Positions 24,744 to 33,999 of a DNA stretch of 64,000 bases are shown piece after piece. The stretch is from Heterotrichella gracilis. Taxonomy: Eukaryota; Sar; Xanthophyceae; Tribonematales; Xanthonemataceae. Numbering within the stretch: the first letter of the stretch is position 1; every line of letters starts with the position of its first letter. Position numbers and translations under genes: made by a program. The DNA lies in assembly GCA_032358255.1 (NCBI GenBank), contig JAULBX010012544.1, positions 37,815-101,814 on the forward strand, read 5' to 3'. The notes beneath the pieces are model-generated. The model was not told the DNA's origin. It saw only the letters and a list, made by a program, of their open reading frames with translations, and searched no databases.

Positions 24744-25370
24744 TTACATAAGTGATAAACCTTCTTTGGCTACATCTATAATGGTATAATAAGAATCCTT
24801 TAACAATTTATTTTCAATGGTTGAAACTTCAAACCAATCCACTTCCGTAATATCTTCTTCTTTTTGTGGAATTAATTTTTGTGCGTAATCGGTTTTCATA
24901 TAAAACCAATAGGCTTGTTTTAAAGCATAGCCTTTTTTATAACGGTAGATGTGAAAGGTAGAAGAAAGGCGTTTAATGATCTTTAAATTCTTCACTTGAC
25001 ATTCTTCTTCACATTCTCTTATAGCAGCGTTTTCAATTGTTTCACCTTTCTCTAATTTCCCTTTTGGAAGATCCCACTTGTTATGTCGGCGAATAAACAA
25101 ATATTTATTTTCTTTTTCAATAAATCCACCGGCAGCTTCTATGTAATGCAAATAGTGTTGTATAAATAAAAAAGCGCTGGAAAAGCTGATATTATTGATT
25201 TTAATGGATTTTTTATTGTTTTCTTTTAAAAAATCATCCAAAATATTTTTTAGAGTTTTTTCTAACTCTAGTCCTTCGTAAAATTTAAATGATTGATTCT
25301 GTGATGATTGGAAATCAGTATCCGGAAACTCTATGAACTTTTCATTGAAGTATATTTTTTTTGTGTTCAT
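24744..25370 (-). CDS. NUDIX hydrolase
   Basis: A 208-residue cytoplasmic protein. The Nudix box is GKLEKGETIENAAIRECEEE followed by CQV, matching G-x5-E-x7-R-E-U-x-E-E, but the usual Gly near the end of the box is Gln. The domain occupies about residues 75-200, after an N-terminal extension that contains NNISFSSAFLFIQHYLHYIEAAGGFI. By family it hydrolyses a nucleoside diphosphate linked to another group; substrate unknown. It is divergent from pyrE with only 42 bases between the start codons, so the promoters overlap. Confidence 0.9.
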   Translation of the reverse strand: MNTKKIYFNEKFIEFPDTDFQSSQNQSFKFYEGLELEKTLKNILDDFLKENNKKSIKINNISFSSAFLFIQHYLHYIEAAGGFIEKENKYLFIRRHNKWDLPKGKLEKGETIENAAIRECEEECQVKNLKIIKRLSSTFHIYRYKKGYALKQAYWFYMKTDYAQKLIPQKEEDITEVDWFEVSTIENKLLKDSYYTIIDVAKEGLSLM

Positions 25371-25400
25371 AAAAAAGTAGAATATTGAAAAAACTTAAAT

Positions 25401-25408
25401 TATTTTTG
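25401..25408 (+). promoter_or_regulatory. Minus-7 box of pyrE, suggesting a leaderless or very short-leader mRNA
   Basis: TATTTTTG at 25401-25408 is a perfect TAnnTTTG box only four bases before the pyrE ATG (25413). If the start point is about five bases downstream, the mRNA would begin at or near the start codon. No minus-33 TTTG at the right spacing is seen. Confidence 0.5.
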
Positions 25409-25412
25409 CGCT

Positions 25413-26066
25413 ATGACTTCATTTGACGACGCAGAGTATAAAGTTGCAGAATTTTTATTACAAATAAAAGCAGTAAAACTACAACCCGAAAATCCATTTA
25501 CCTGGGCCAGCGGCCTTAAATCGCCTATTTATTGCGATAACCGGAAAACCTTATCTTATCCAACCATCAGAACATACATTCGTCAACAGTTTGTGAGCTC
25601 TATTAATGAGCATTTTGCAAAACCCGATGTGATTGCAGGTGTTGCCACCGGTGGTATAGCCATAGGGGCATTGGTAGCTCAAGAAATGGGTCTGCCTTTT
25701 GTTTATGTGCGTAGCGAAGCCAAAAAACATGGCTTAACCAATATGATTGAAGGTGAAATAAGCAGCGGTCAAAACGTGGTGGTTATTGAAGATCTGATCA
25801 GTACCGGCGGAAGCAGCCTGAAAGCAGTAGAAGCTTTGCGTGAAAAAGGCTGTAAGGTGAAAGGAATGGTTGCTATTTTTACTTATGGTTTTGATGAAGC
25901 GGTTCAAAACTTTAAAAAAGCCAAATGTGAACTGGTGACCTTAACCAATTACCATACCTTGATCAATGCCGCCGTTGAGCGCAATTTCATCGATGAAAAA
26001 AGTGTTATGAGTTTGAAAGAATGGCGTTCTAATCCCGCAAAATGGGGCGAAAGCTTAGTGAAATAA
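25413..26066 (+). CDS. pyrE: Orotate phosphoribosyltransferase
   Basis: A 217-residue cytoplasmic enzyme of pyrimidine synthesis that joins orotate to PRPP to give OMP. Blocks seen are FTWASGLKSPIYCDNRKTLSYP near the N-terminus, DVIAGVATGGIAIGALVAQEMGLPFVYVRSEAKKHGL (with the flexible catalytic loop), and the PRPP motif VVVIEDLISTGGSSLKAVEALRE. Length and start are normal for the family. Single gene with a terminator at 26087-26113. Confidence 0.95.
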   Translation: MTSFDDAEYKVAEFLLQIKAVKLQPENPFTWASGLKSPIYCDNRKTLSYPTIRTYIRQQFVSSINEHFAKPDVIAGVATGGIAIGALVAQEMGLPFVYVRSEAKKHGLTNMIEGEISSGQNVVVIEDLISTGGSSLKAVEALREKGCKVKGMVAIFTYGFDEAVQNFKKAKCELVTLTNYHTLINAAVERNFIDEKSVMSLKEWRSNPAKWGESLVK

Positions 26067-26086
26067 AATAATTTCTGAATGAAACG

Positions 26087-26113
26087 AAATGCATACTTTT
26101 GGTATGCATTTTT
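26087..26113 (+). terminator. Rho-independent terminator of pyrE
   Basis: A 10-base perfect stem, AAATGCATAC (26087-26096) with GTATGCATTT (26102-26111), loop TTTTG, followed by a short T run. It lies 20 bases after the pyrE stop codon. Confidence 0.7.
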
Positions 26114-26121
26114 AATTGAGT

Positions 26122-26218
26122 TACAACTCTTCAAGAGTTTGGAACTCTTGAAGAGTTGTAGAGGAGTTTAGAACTCTTGAAGAGTTGTAGAAAGGTTTAG
26201 AACTCATGAAGTGTTGAG
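26122..26218. repeat. Repeated AACTCTTGAAGAGTT palindromes after pyrE
   Basis: A perfect hairpin with 18-base arms, TACAACTCTTCAAGAGTT (26122-26139) and its complement (26143-26160), is followed by another copy of GAACTCTTGAAGAGTTGTAG (26171-26190) and a degenerate one (GAACTCATGAAGTGTTGAG, 26200-26218). It lies between the pyrE terminator and the SIMPL gene. Origin unknown; no coding content. Confidence 0.8.
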
Positions 26219-26273
26219 AAAGAGAAGGGTTAAATCCCCGGGAGGCTTAATTAAATTTCTTAAAAATAATACC

Positions 26274-26987
26274 ATGAAAAATTTATTCATTAGTTTAAGT
26301 GTGCTTGCACTGAGTCTGTTCTCAGCCAAAGCACAAAACACTGAATCATCAAAACCATTTATTGAGGTGACCGGTACCGCAGAAACAGAAATTGTTCCCG
26401 ATGAGATCTACATCAGCATCACCTTAATGGAACGCATGGATGGTAAAGAGAAGATCACCATCGATAAACAAGAAGCCGATCTTAAAAAAAATCTCAAAGA
26501 ACTGGGAATTGATCTGGCAAACTTAAGTTTGAATTCAGCAAATGCTGATTATGGCAAGGTTCGTAAATCAGAAAAAGATGTCCTGGTAAATAAATCGTAT
26601 ACCCTCAAAATAGGCGGAACCGATATGCTGGCGAAAGTGTATGAACGTTTAGATAAGATCAATGCCTACGATGCTTATATATCTCGCTACACACATTCAA
26701 AAATAATTGACCTACAAAAAGAAAATCGTATTAAGGCTGTTAAAGCTGCTAAAGAAAAGGTCGATTATTTATTGGCTGCCCTTTCTCAACAAGCCGGTAA
26801 ACCTATTCAAATAAGTGAAATGGATAATTATGTGGAACAGGGTACCTTTATGCCGAGACCAATGATGAAATCAGTTCAAATGATGAGCAACGAAAGAACC
26901 TCAGAAGATTCGGGTGCTGAAATGTCTTTCAAAAAAATAAAGATCAGATCGAGCTTTTTAGTGAAATACGAAATTTTAAACAAATAA
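26274..26987 (+). CDS. SIMPL (DUF541) domain exported protein
   Basis: A 237-residue exported protein. A signal peptide (MKNLFISLSVLALSLFSAKAQ) is followed by the SIMPL domain: FIEVTGTAETEIVPDEIYISITLMER, DKQEADLKKNLKELGID, and the repeated alpha-beta segments to KIKIRSSFLVKYEI. Family proteins lie in the periplasm and have been linked to stress and signalling, with no agreed activity. ATG 26274 is chosen for its clean signal peptide; an upstream in-frame TTG frame does not encode one. It begins a tight run with the next two genes (gaps of 3 and 9 bases). Confidence 0.88.
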   Translation: MKNLFISLSVLALSLFSAKAQNTESSKPFIEVTGTAETEIVPDEIYISITLMERMDGKEKITIDKQEADLKKNLKELGIDLANLSLNSANADYGKVRKSEKDVLVNKSYTLKIGGTDMLAKVYERLDKINAYDAYISRYTHSKIIDLQKENRIKAVKAAKEKVDYLLAALSQQAGKPIQISEMDNYVEQGTFMPRPMMKSVQMMSNERTSEDSGAEMSFKKIKIRSSFLVKYEILNK

Positions 26988-26990
26988 GCT

Positions 26991-27404
26991 GTGGCTGCCT
27001 TTACCATTGTTAGCGAGACAAATAAAACCGCCTCATCTTTAAAAAGTTTGTTTGAATTTTTAATTGATTTTAAAAACTTTGCTTCCATTTTACCGGAAGA
27101 TAAAGTGGAGAACTTTCAATACAGCGGAGACCAATGTTCGTTTAATATCAAGGGAATTACACCCATGACCATTAAGTTGATTGAAAAGGATCCGTATAAG
27201 CGAATTTTATTTTCAAGCGAAGGTTTAGCCAAATTTAATTTTAGTTTAAAGGTTAGTTTTATTGGTGAAGCTGAAACTAATGGCGAATGTCAGGTCGATC
27301 TGATGGGTGATCTGAATCCCATCATTCGATCAATGGCCGAAAAGGCTTTAACAGGTTTGGTAAACACCATGTCCTTAAAATTATCACAACTCACACTTAA
27401 TTAA
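26991..27404 (+). CDS. SRPBCC/START-like domain protein
   Basis: A 137-residue cytoplasmic protein with a predicted helix-grip fold: FTIVSETNKTASSLKSLFEFLIDFKNFASILPEDKVENFQYSGDQCSFNI, then IKLIEKDPYKRILFSS and a C-terminal helix (MAEKALTGLVNTMSLKLSQ). The pattern is that of SRPBCC ligand-binding proteins, but the match is by overall shape. Starts at GTG 26991, three bases after the SIMPL stop, which suggests coupling; no ATG is near. Ligand unknown. Confidence 0.7.
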   Translation: MAAFTIVSETNKTASSLKSLFEFLIDFKNFASILPEDKVENFQYSGDQCSFNIKGITPMTIKLIEKDPYKRILFSSEGLAKFNFSLKVSFIGEAETNGECQVDLMGDLNPIIRSMAEKALTGLVNTMSLKLSQLTLN

Positions 27405-27413
27405 AAACGTCTT

Positions 27414-27695
27414 ATGCAAATTAATGCTGCTATACAATTATTGCCCATTGGGGCAAAGGGAAACCGTTATGACCTGGTAGATAAGGCCATCTCCCTCATC
27501 CACGAAAGCGGCTTACATTATAAAGTATGTCCCTTTGAAACAGTGGTTGAAGGACATAGTGATGCGGTGTATGCTCTTATTCATAAAATTCAGGTAGCCA
27601 CCTTAGGTGCCGATTGCAACGAGCTTCTTATCAATATTAAGATCCATGCCGCTACGCGCGATCTTAGTTTTAGTGAGAAGTTGGAGAAGTATTAA
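27414..27695 (+). CDS. Thiamine-binding protein, MTH1187/YkoF-like family
   Basis: A 93-residue protein matching the thiamine-binding family (PF01910): INAAIQLLPIGAKGNRYDLVDKAISLIHESGLHYKVCPFETVVEGHSDAVYALIHKIQ. The fold is a ferredoxin-like single domain; relatives bind thiamine or hydroxymethylpyrimidine in the cytoplasm. Last gene of the run starting at 26274. Whether it acts in thiamine metabolism here cannot be judged from the neighbours. Confidence 0.85.
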   Translation: MQINAAIQLLPIGAKGNRYDLVDKAISLIHESGLHYKVCPFETVVEGHSDAVYALIHKIQVATLGADCNELLINIKIHAATRDLSFSEKLEKY

Positions 27696-27764
27696 AGTGC
27701 CAGTCGATGGTTTTGATTTTCAAGCTAACTAGTAGCTTTAATCAAAAATAGTAAAGTTTAATTA

Positions 27765-29723
27765 CTAATTTACAATCAGCTTCTTAGTCATCACTGAACC
27801 ATCTTCTAACTGAATCGAAACAAAATACACCCCCGAATTGAGTTCTTGTACATCCAATGTTTCGTAAGCGGCCATCACATTGTTGATGGCTTTTTGTAAA
27901 ATCACCCTCCCGCCAATATCCATCAATTTTAATTCAATGTTTTGTTTTTGGTTTAGATCGAGTTTAACATACACCCGATCTGATGCGGGATTAGGAGACA
28001 GTTCAATGGTATTAGGAAGGAGATTTTCTGTATTGATTCCCACCAAATTGGGTGGTGGACTCGCCTTTACATAAAAGTAAGAGGTATAATTGCATCCAAA
28101 ATCGCCTTGAAAATTGGCAATGGTATTATTCGCATTGATGTAATCAAAACGTAGTCCGCCATTACCCGGATTAACTGGATAATTGGGATAGAACCACCAG
28201 GTGTAACCATCACATCCGGCATCATCAATGGTCATTTTATAACAACCCGGATTTAAATTGCGAATGGTATCCAGGTAAACGGTGTTGTTTGTGAGGTTGA
28301 CTCTTTGAGCAATAATTAATCCATTCTGATCTTCTAATTTCCATCTGGTTTCATTAAAACCGGTAATGGTATCGGTACCTTTATTGGTAAACATTTTTAC
28401 AATAAAGTCTTTGGGATAAATGGCAACAGGCGTTGTTTGCGATTGATACGTATTATTAAAAGTGTTCTGATCATTGGTGCCATTCACAGAAACAAGCGAC
28501 ACTTCAAACACGGCACTGGTGGTTCCTGTTAATAGGTTGGTAGATGGCGGAAACACTTCCGTTAATTCTTCTAAAAAGGCAAGTGATCCGGTCCAGGTAT
28601 GTGTCATCACAGTTCCTCCTTTAAGTCCATAATTAAAGACCACTTTTTTAACAGTATCTGTACCCACATTTTTAAATTTGATCACCGGGTTCATGCAAAC
28701 CGGATTTTCTCTATAATAATTTTCATTTTTGGATGGAGAGACAATGTCTTCAATAGACAGATCCAGACTATGATTAGGCGCCGTGTATTGCACTAATTGC
28801 GTTTGAAATTCATAACCACCTGAGGGACTCGAAATGGTATAAGGTTCCATGTCAACATCCAAGGTAAAGGTGGAGTTGGCTGTGGTAAGATTACTCAGAT
28901 CGTGATAAATAGGCCATACCACAGCGCCCGGACACCAGTTGCCGCGGTCAAAGACCCAGGTTCCGGTTTGAGGATATACTTCATTGATGCCACAGTCATT
29001 TCTCCATAATTGTTTTTGAGCGATGTTGGTATTATTTAATTTTAACTGATAATATTTACTGCAAAACTCTGAACATCCCTGAGCATCTGAACCGTGACCA
29101 CTAACGGTATTTTTTAGGAACGTTTTTCCGGTTGTTGCTGTGTAAGAAAATTGTTTCGCTGTTAAATAATTTTCAATGGAGTTAGCCGCATTTCCATAAG
29201 GGAAATAACCACGGTAAAGGTTTTTCGAACTGATGGCATCCATTGGTGGCACCCCTTCAATAAATTCTAATTTGAGAGTGAGTGTAAATCCCCACGAATA
29301 ACCCGAATAGTTATAACGCATACCAATACTTCCTTCTAAAATTGACGCATAGTCGGTGACTTCCACCACATAATCGTGTTTCCTGTTTTGTGATAACCAA
29401 TCCGTCGCGTAAGGTGTAATGACACGTGCAATTTCAACCGTATCGGCATTGGCCGGTTTAGCAAAAATTTGGGTGGTATAATCCCAGGAGCCGCAATATT
29501 GTGAGCCCGGGGCACAGGCATATCTTCCTAAAATATAATGCAGACGAATTTTGCGGTATCTTTTTCCTGTTGGAAATACGGCCGTGGTATCGTAATTGCC
29601 ATATTGCGTGATCTTACGTAAATTATACACCGTTACCCAGGTGGTGTCACCAGGATTTGAATAGGAACTGAAGGAAAGTACTTCGGCAAAAATGAGCAGT
29701 AATAGAATGCGTTTGAAATTCAT
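27765..29723 (-). CDS. PNGase F-like secreted protein with type A T9SS sorting domain
   Basis: A 652-residue secreted protein. The signal peptide (ILLLLIFAEVLSFSSYSN) is followed by a region resembling peptide-N-glycosidase F-related proteins: KRYRKIRLHYILGRYACAPG, CGSWDYTTQIF, KHDYVVEVTDYASILEG, GHGSDAQGCSEFCSKYYQLKLN and WRNDCGINEVYPQTGTWVFDRGNWCPGA, about residues 40-290. A middle beta-rich segment with several Cys follows, and the last 80 residues are a type A sorting domain (ELSPNPASDRVYVKLDLNQ...MDIGGRVILQ...LNSGVYFVSI...VMTKKLIV). If the glycosidase assignment holds, it would remove N-glycans from glycoproteins outside the cell. Catalytic residues could not be assigned with certainty. 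Confidence 0.75.
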   Translation of the reverse strand: MNFKRILLLLIFAEVLSFSSYSNPGDTTWVTVYNLRKITQYGNYDTTAVFPTGKRYRKIRLHYILGRYACAPGSQYCGSWDYTTQIFAKPANADTVEIARVITPYATDWLSQNRKHDYVVEVTDYASILEGSIGMRYNYSGYSWGFTLTLKLEFIEGVPPMDAISSKNLYRGYFPYGNAANSIENYLTAKQFSYTATTGKTFLKNTVSGHGSDAQGCSEFCSKYYQLKLNNTNIAQKQLWRNDCGINEVYPQTGTWVFDRGNWCPGAVVWPIYHDLSNLTTANSTFTLDVDMEPYTISSPSGGYEFQTQLVQYTAPNHSLDLSIEDIVSPSKNENYYRENPVCMNPVIKFKNVGTDTVKKVVFNYGLKGGTVMTHTWTGSLAFLEELTEVFPPSTNLLTGTTSAVFEVSLVSVNGTNDQNTFNNTYQSQTTPVAIYPKDFIVKMFTNKGTDTITGFNETRWKLEDQNGLIIAQRVNLTNNTVYLDTIRNLNPGCYKMTIDDAGCDGYTWWFYPNYPVNPGNGGLRFDYINANNTIANFQGDFGCNYTSYFYVKASPPPNLVGINTENLLPNTIELSPNPASDRVYVKLDLNQKQNIELKLMDIGGRVILQKAINNVMAAYETLDVQELNSGVYFVSIQLEDGSVMTKKLIVN

Positions 29724-29832
29724 GTATTAGTCTTTAATGATGAAAGATTAAAGATACTGAATTCTAATTATCCTTTTATGCAAAAAAACACTGAGTATTT
29801 TGTAGACACCCATCCAATTAAAATTATAAAAC

Positions 29833-30876
29833 TTATTTTTCAATGATGAGTTTTTTTCTTCCAATGCTTCCATCCTCTTTTTTAATTTGCAGAAGATAAA
29901 TACCCGCTGAAATAGCTGATATATCCATTGAATATGTCTTTCCTGAAAAAGTAGTACTAATAAGTGTTTTACCTGAAAGATCTATTATATGAACCACGTA
30001 GCTTGAATTGGTATTTTCTTCTATCTCCAGATTTAGAAGTTCCTTTGATGGATTTTGAAAACTAAAGGCCGAAAATTCAGTGATGGAATTATGGGAAATC
30101 CCTAACGGCGTTTTTTTAATATCGTTATAAATAATTGACCATTTATTATATGTTGTTGGGCTTTGGTATGCGTAAATTGTACTCGAATATATACTTAGAA
30201 TAGGGCCATGAACACCAGGACTATACCACTCATAACTTGCCGTATTAATTTTTAAACCATGAGCAGGTTGAGTCATTTCACTTTTTTCGAGATCGTCATA
30301 CCTATATATCCGAAGTGTATTTGTATAAGTGCCACAAGGTGTTACCAAGGTGCCATAACTATCTGCTTTTATTTTAACCATATGGTACTGATAAGAGCTT
30401 CCAACCAAAATAATAGTAGATGTTGAAGAAGAATCTCCGATATTGAATGGAAATTTAATAATAACGTTTCTATTAGTAACTGGGGTTATGGTGCCTTGGT
30501 AGGGGTTTATGTTCCCAGTCATTCCTAGATAGTAGAGGCCGCTTGAATCAGACTCTAAATAATAATCCAACCCTTGCTTTGTTAACTTAAGATTCGACGA
30601 ATGGATAATATATAGGGTATTTGTTGGAAGGCCAGTTGGAATAGAATATTTTTCTATAATTGGTACACCATCGTGTACAAGATGACTGAAATCCCAAAAC
30701 TGTCCTGCTCCAGCCGGTCCGGGAGTTGAATAAGTTGCTTTTTGAAAGGCGAGCGAATCTCCAGGTACAGGCGCACAATTAGCCGCCGTTAATGTTTGAG
30801 CGTACAACTGAGAAGTGAAATACGTGAAACTTATGACCAAGAAAGTGAGCTTAATTTTTGAGATAATTGTTTTCAT
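29833..30876 (-). CDS. Secreted protein with type A T9SS sorting domain
   Basis: A 347-residue secreted protein. The signal peptide (LTFLVISFTYFTSQLYAQ) is followed by a beta-rich domain of about 250 residues with no named family recognised (PGAGQFWDFSHL, YYLESDSSGLYYLGM, VNIGDSSSTSTI-like repeats, CGTYTNTLRIYRYDDLEKSEM, TASYEWYSPGVHGPIL). The C-terminal 80 residues are a type A sorting domain (FQNPSKELLNLEI...HIIDLSGKTLIST...AISAGIYLLQIKKEDGSIGRKKLIIEK). Function unknown; exported to the surface or medium by T9SS. Confidence 0.85.
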   Translation of the reverse strand: MKTIISKIKLTFLVISFTYFTSQLYAQTLTAANCAPVPGDSLAFQKATYSTPGPAGAGQFWDFSHLVHDGVPIIEKYSIPTGLPTNTLYIIHSSNLKLTKQGLDYYLESDSSGLYYLGMTGNINPYQGTITPVTNRNVIIKFPFNIGDSSSTSTIILVGSSYQYHMVKIKADSYGTLVTPCGTYTNTLRIYRYDDLEKSEMTQPAHGLKINTASYEWYSPGVHGPILSIYSSTIYAYQSPTTYNKWSIIYNDIKKTPLGISHNSITEFSAFSFQNPSKELLNLEIEENTNSSYVVHIIDLSGKTLISTTFSGKTYSMDISAISAGIYLLQIKKEDGSIGRKKLIIEK

Positions 30877-31078
30877 TGGGATTTATTTTTATCTAATTTA
30901 CAAAAAAAAAGGACCGATTTAACATTAAAATCACAGAACGCTATTTATTTGAAATCGAAATTGGTTTTTGTAAAAACCTTCGTTAATGATTGTAAATAAT
31001 CTTGTTTAATTCCTTTGAGCAGAGTAATTTTAGTTGTTCGCTTTGAACTATTCTGTTTAAGGCTTTCACAGCATTTTT

Positions 31079-33973
31079 ATGATATCTGAACTTATAGAAG
31101 AAGAAAATATTGAAGTGGTGGGCGCACGCTCTCACAATTTAAAAGATCTAAGCATTTCTATTCCTCGTAACAAACTGGTGGTGATCACCGGTTTAAGCGG
31201 TAGCGGTAAGTCCTCACTGGCCTTTGATACCATTTATGCCGAAGGTCAACGCCGTTACATTGAAAGTTTTTCTTCTTACGCCCGTCATTTTTTAGGGAAT
31301 ATGGAACGTCCCGATGTCGATAAAATTTCGGGCTTAAGTCCGGTTATTTCCATCGAACAAAAAACTGTCAATAAAAATCCCCGCTCTACAGTGGGCACTA
31401 TTACTGAGATCTATGACTTCATGCGTTTGTTGTATGCACGTGCAGGGGAAGCGTATTCTTATAATACCGGCGAAAAAATGGTGCGTTACAGCGATGATCA
31501 AATTGTAGATCTCATCATTCAGGATTATGCCGCAAAAAAAATAAATCTCTTAGCTCCGGTGGTAAAGGGTCGTAAAGGTCATTACCGTGAGTTGTTTGAA
31601 GATATTCGCAAAAAGGGTTTTAATAAAGTGCGTATTGATGGTGAGATCATGGACATCGTTCCAAAAATGCAGGTCGATCGTTATAAGATCCACGACATTG
31701 AAATGGTGATCGATCGTCTGGAAATTACACCCGACATTCGCGCACGTTTATATCAGTCTCTGCAAGTGGCCATGAAACACGGCAAAGGCGTCATCATGGT
31801 GATTGAACATGTGGAAGAAGTCAAAACAAAAAAAACCGCAGCTAAAACCACAAAAACGCCGACTTATGGTTTTGGGAAGATCCGTTTTTTCTCCCGCTTT
31901 TTAATGTGCCCAACTACCGGCATCTCCTACGATGAACCGGCTCCTAATTTATTTTCTTTTAATTCGCCTTATGGTGCTTGTCCCAATTGCAATGGTTTGG
32001 GAGAGGTGTCTGAAATTGATATTTCTAAAATTGTTTCCAACCCAAAACTATCCATTGCCAAAGGTGCCATTGCCCCAATTGGTGCACAAAAAGGCGGCGG
32101 TACCTGGATCTTCAAACAATTAGAGGCGATAGGAAATACACTTGGTTTTAATTTAGAAACACCATTTGAAGATATCAGCGATGAAGCAGTGAATGTGATC
32201 TTATATGGAAGTGATGAGATGTTTGTGGTGACTACTGAAGCGGGATCATACAATACGAATTTTGAAGGCATCGCTACCTTTATAACGCGTCAATCAGAAG
32301 ACGATCCAAGTCCTGCCATGTTACGATGGGCTCAAGGCTTTACTAATAAAAAAATATGTCCAAGCTGTAACGGGGCTCGTTTAAAAAAAGAGGCCTTGTA
32401 TTTTAAATTAGATAAAAAAAATATCAGCGAAGTGGCTGAGATGGATATTTCGGTGCTGGGTGAGTGGTTCAAAGATCTGGATAAACGTTTGAATAAAAAT
32501 CAAAACATCATCGCCCTTGAAGTATTAAAGGAAATTAGAGCAAGAATTCAGTTTTTAGTAGAAGTGGGTTTAGATTATGTAACACTTAACCGTTCTTCTA
32601 AATCACTGAGTGGCGGGGAGGCGCAGCGTATTCGTCTGGCCACTCAAATTGGATCTCAATTAGTAGGCGTTTTATATATTTTAGATGAACCGAGCATTGG
32701 TTTGCATCAACGTGACAACGTGCGTTTGATTCAGGCCTTAAAAAATTTACGCGATGTAGGCAACAGTGTCTTGGTAGTAGAGCACGACAAAGACATGATG
32801 CTCGAAAGTGATTATCTGATCGATATTGGTCCGGGAGCCGGTGTGCATGGCGGAAGAATAGTGGCTGCAGCCACTCCGCAAGAAATGATCAAATTTGATA
32901 CTACGACGGCCAAATACATTACCGGTAAATTAAACATTGAAGTACCTAAGACGCGCAGAAAAGGCAATGGTAAAAAAATTACCTTAAAAGGCTGCGCCGG
33001 ACATAATTTGAAAAATGTCACAGTTGATCTTCCTTTAGGAAAATTTATTTGCGTGACCGGAGTAAGTGGCAGTGGAAAGAGTAGCCTCATCAACGAAACT
33101 TTATATCCTTTATTAGCCGAACATTTTTACAATTCAGAAAAAAAACCTTTACCCTATAAATCTATTTCAGGTATCGATTTTGTAGATAAGGTGATAGACA
33201 TCAATCAATCGCCCATTGGTCGCACACCGCGCAGTAATCCTGCTACGTACACCAATGTGTTTTCTGACATCCGAAATTTGTTTTCAGAAATTCCCGAAGC
33301 AAAAATTCGTGGTTATAAACCCGGACGTTTTTCCTTTAATGTAAAAGGCGGTCGTTGTGAAACTTGCGGTGGAGCAGGGGTGAAGACCATTGAAATGAAT
33401 TTTTTGCCCGATGTGTATGTGAATTGTGATGTGTGTAATGGTAAACGCTATAATCGTGAAACTTTGGAAGTACGTTTTAAAGGAAAATCCATTAGCGATG
33501 TGTTGAACATGACCATTGATCAGGCCTGTGTGTATTTTGAGAATGTTCCAAACATCTTTCGTCAGATAAAAACTTTACAAGATGTGGGTTTAGGATATAT
33601 CACCTTAGGACAACAAGCGACCACTTTAAGCGGCGGAGAAGCTCAACGGGTAAAATTGTCGACTGAATTAAGTAAACGCGATACCGGCAATACCTTTTAT
33701 ATTTTAGATGAACCAACTACCGGTTTGCATTTTGAGGATATCCGGATATTGTTGGGGGTATTAAATCGTTTAGTTGATAATGGCAATACGGTGTTGGTGA
33801 TTGAACATAATTTAGATATCATCAAAGTAGCCGATCATATTATTGACATGGGTCCTGAAGGCGGCAGAGGTGGTGGAGAAGTATTATTTACGGGCACGCC
33901 CGAAGATTTAGCGAAAGAAAAACGCAGTTATACGGCGCCATTTTTGAAGAAGGAGTTAAGTTTAGGAAAATAA
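31079..33973 (+). CDS. uvrA: Excinuclease ABC subunit A
   Basis: A 964-residue DNA-damage recognition ATPase of nucleotide excision repair, which works with UvrB to find lesions. Both ABC modules are complete: Walker A G38-LSGSGKSS-46 and CVTGVSGSGKSSLINETLYPLL in the second half; signatures LSGGEAQRIRLA and LSGGEAQRVKLS; Walker B YILDEPSIGLHQRD and YILDEPTTGLHFED. Zinc-binding pairs CPNCNGLG, CPSCNGARL, CETCGGAGV and CDVCNGKRY are present. Length and order match canonical UvrA. No partner gene (uvrB) is adjacent, as is common. Confidence 0.97.
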   Translation: MISELIEEENIEVVGARSHNLKDLSISIPRNKLVVITGLSGSGKSSLAFDTIYAEGQRRYIESFSSYARHFLGNMERPDVDKISGLSPVISIEQKTVNKNPRSTVGTITEIYDFMRLLYARAGEAYSYNTGEKMVRYSDDQIVDLIIQDYAAKKINLLAPVVKGRKGHYRELFEDIRKKGFNKVRIDGEIMDIVPKMQVDRYKIHDIEMVIDRLEITPDIRARLYQSLQVAMKHGKGVIMVIEHVEEVKTKKTAAKTTKTPTYGFGKIRFFSRFLMCPTTGISYDEPAPNLFSFNSPYGACPNCNGLGEVSEIDISKIVSNPKLSIAKGAIAPIGAQKGGGTWIFKQLEAIGNTLGFNLETPFEDISDEAVNVILYGSDEMFVVTTEAGSYNTNFEGIATFITRQSEDDPSPAMLRWAQGFTNKKICPSCNGARLKKEALYFKLDKKNISEVAEMDISVLGEWFKDLDKRLNKNQNIIALEVLKEIRARIQFLVEVGLDYVTLNRSSKSLSGGEAQRIRLATQIGSQLVGVLYILDEPSIGLHQRDNVRLIQALKNLRDVGNSVLVVEHDKDMMLESDYLIDIGPGAGVHGGRIVAAATPQEMIKFDTTTAKYITGKLNIEVPKTRRKGNGKKITLKGCAGHNLKNVTVDLPLGKFICVTGVSGSGKSSLINETLYPLLAEHFYNSEKKPLPYKSISGIDFVDKVIDINQSPIGRTPRSNPATYTNVFSDIRNLFSEIPEAKIRGYKPGRFSFNVKGGRCETCGGAGVKTIEMNFLPDVYVNCDVCNGKRYNRETLEVRFKGKSISDVLNMTIDQACVYFENVPNIFRQIKTLQDVGLGYITLGQQATTLSGGEAQRVKLSTELSKRDTGNTFYILDEPTTGLHFEDIRILLGVLNRLVDNGNTVLVIEHNLDIIKVADHIIDMGPEGGRGGGEVLFTGTPEDLAKEKRSYTAPFLKKELSLGK

Positions 33974-33999
33974 TGTACTTTTAGACAAAATTGATTTAA

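Noticed and set aside
31969-32271. 100-codon minus-strand frame inside uvrA
   Set aside because: Antisense to conserved UvrA sequence, Pro-rich composition typical of a shadow frame.
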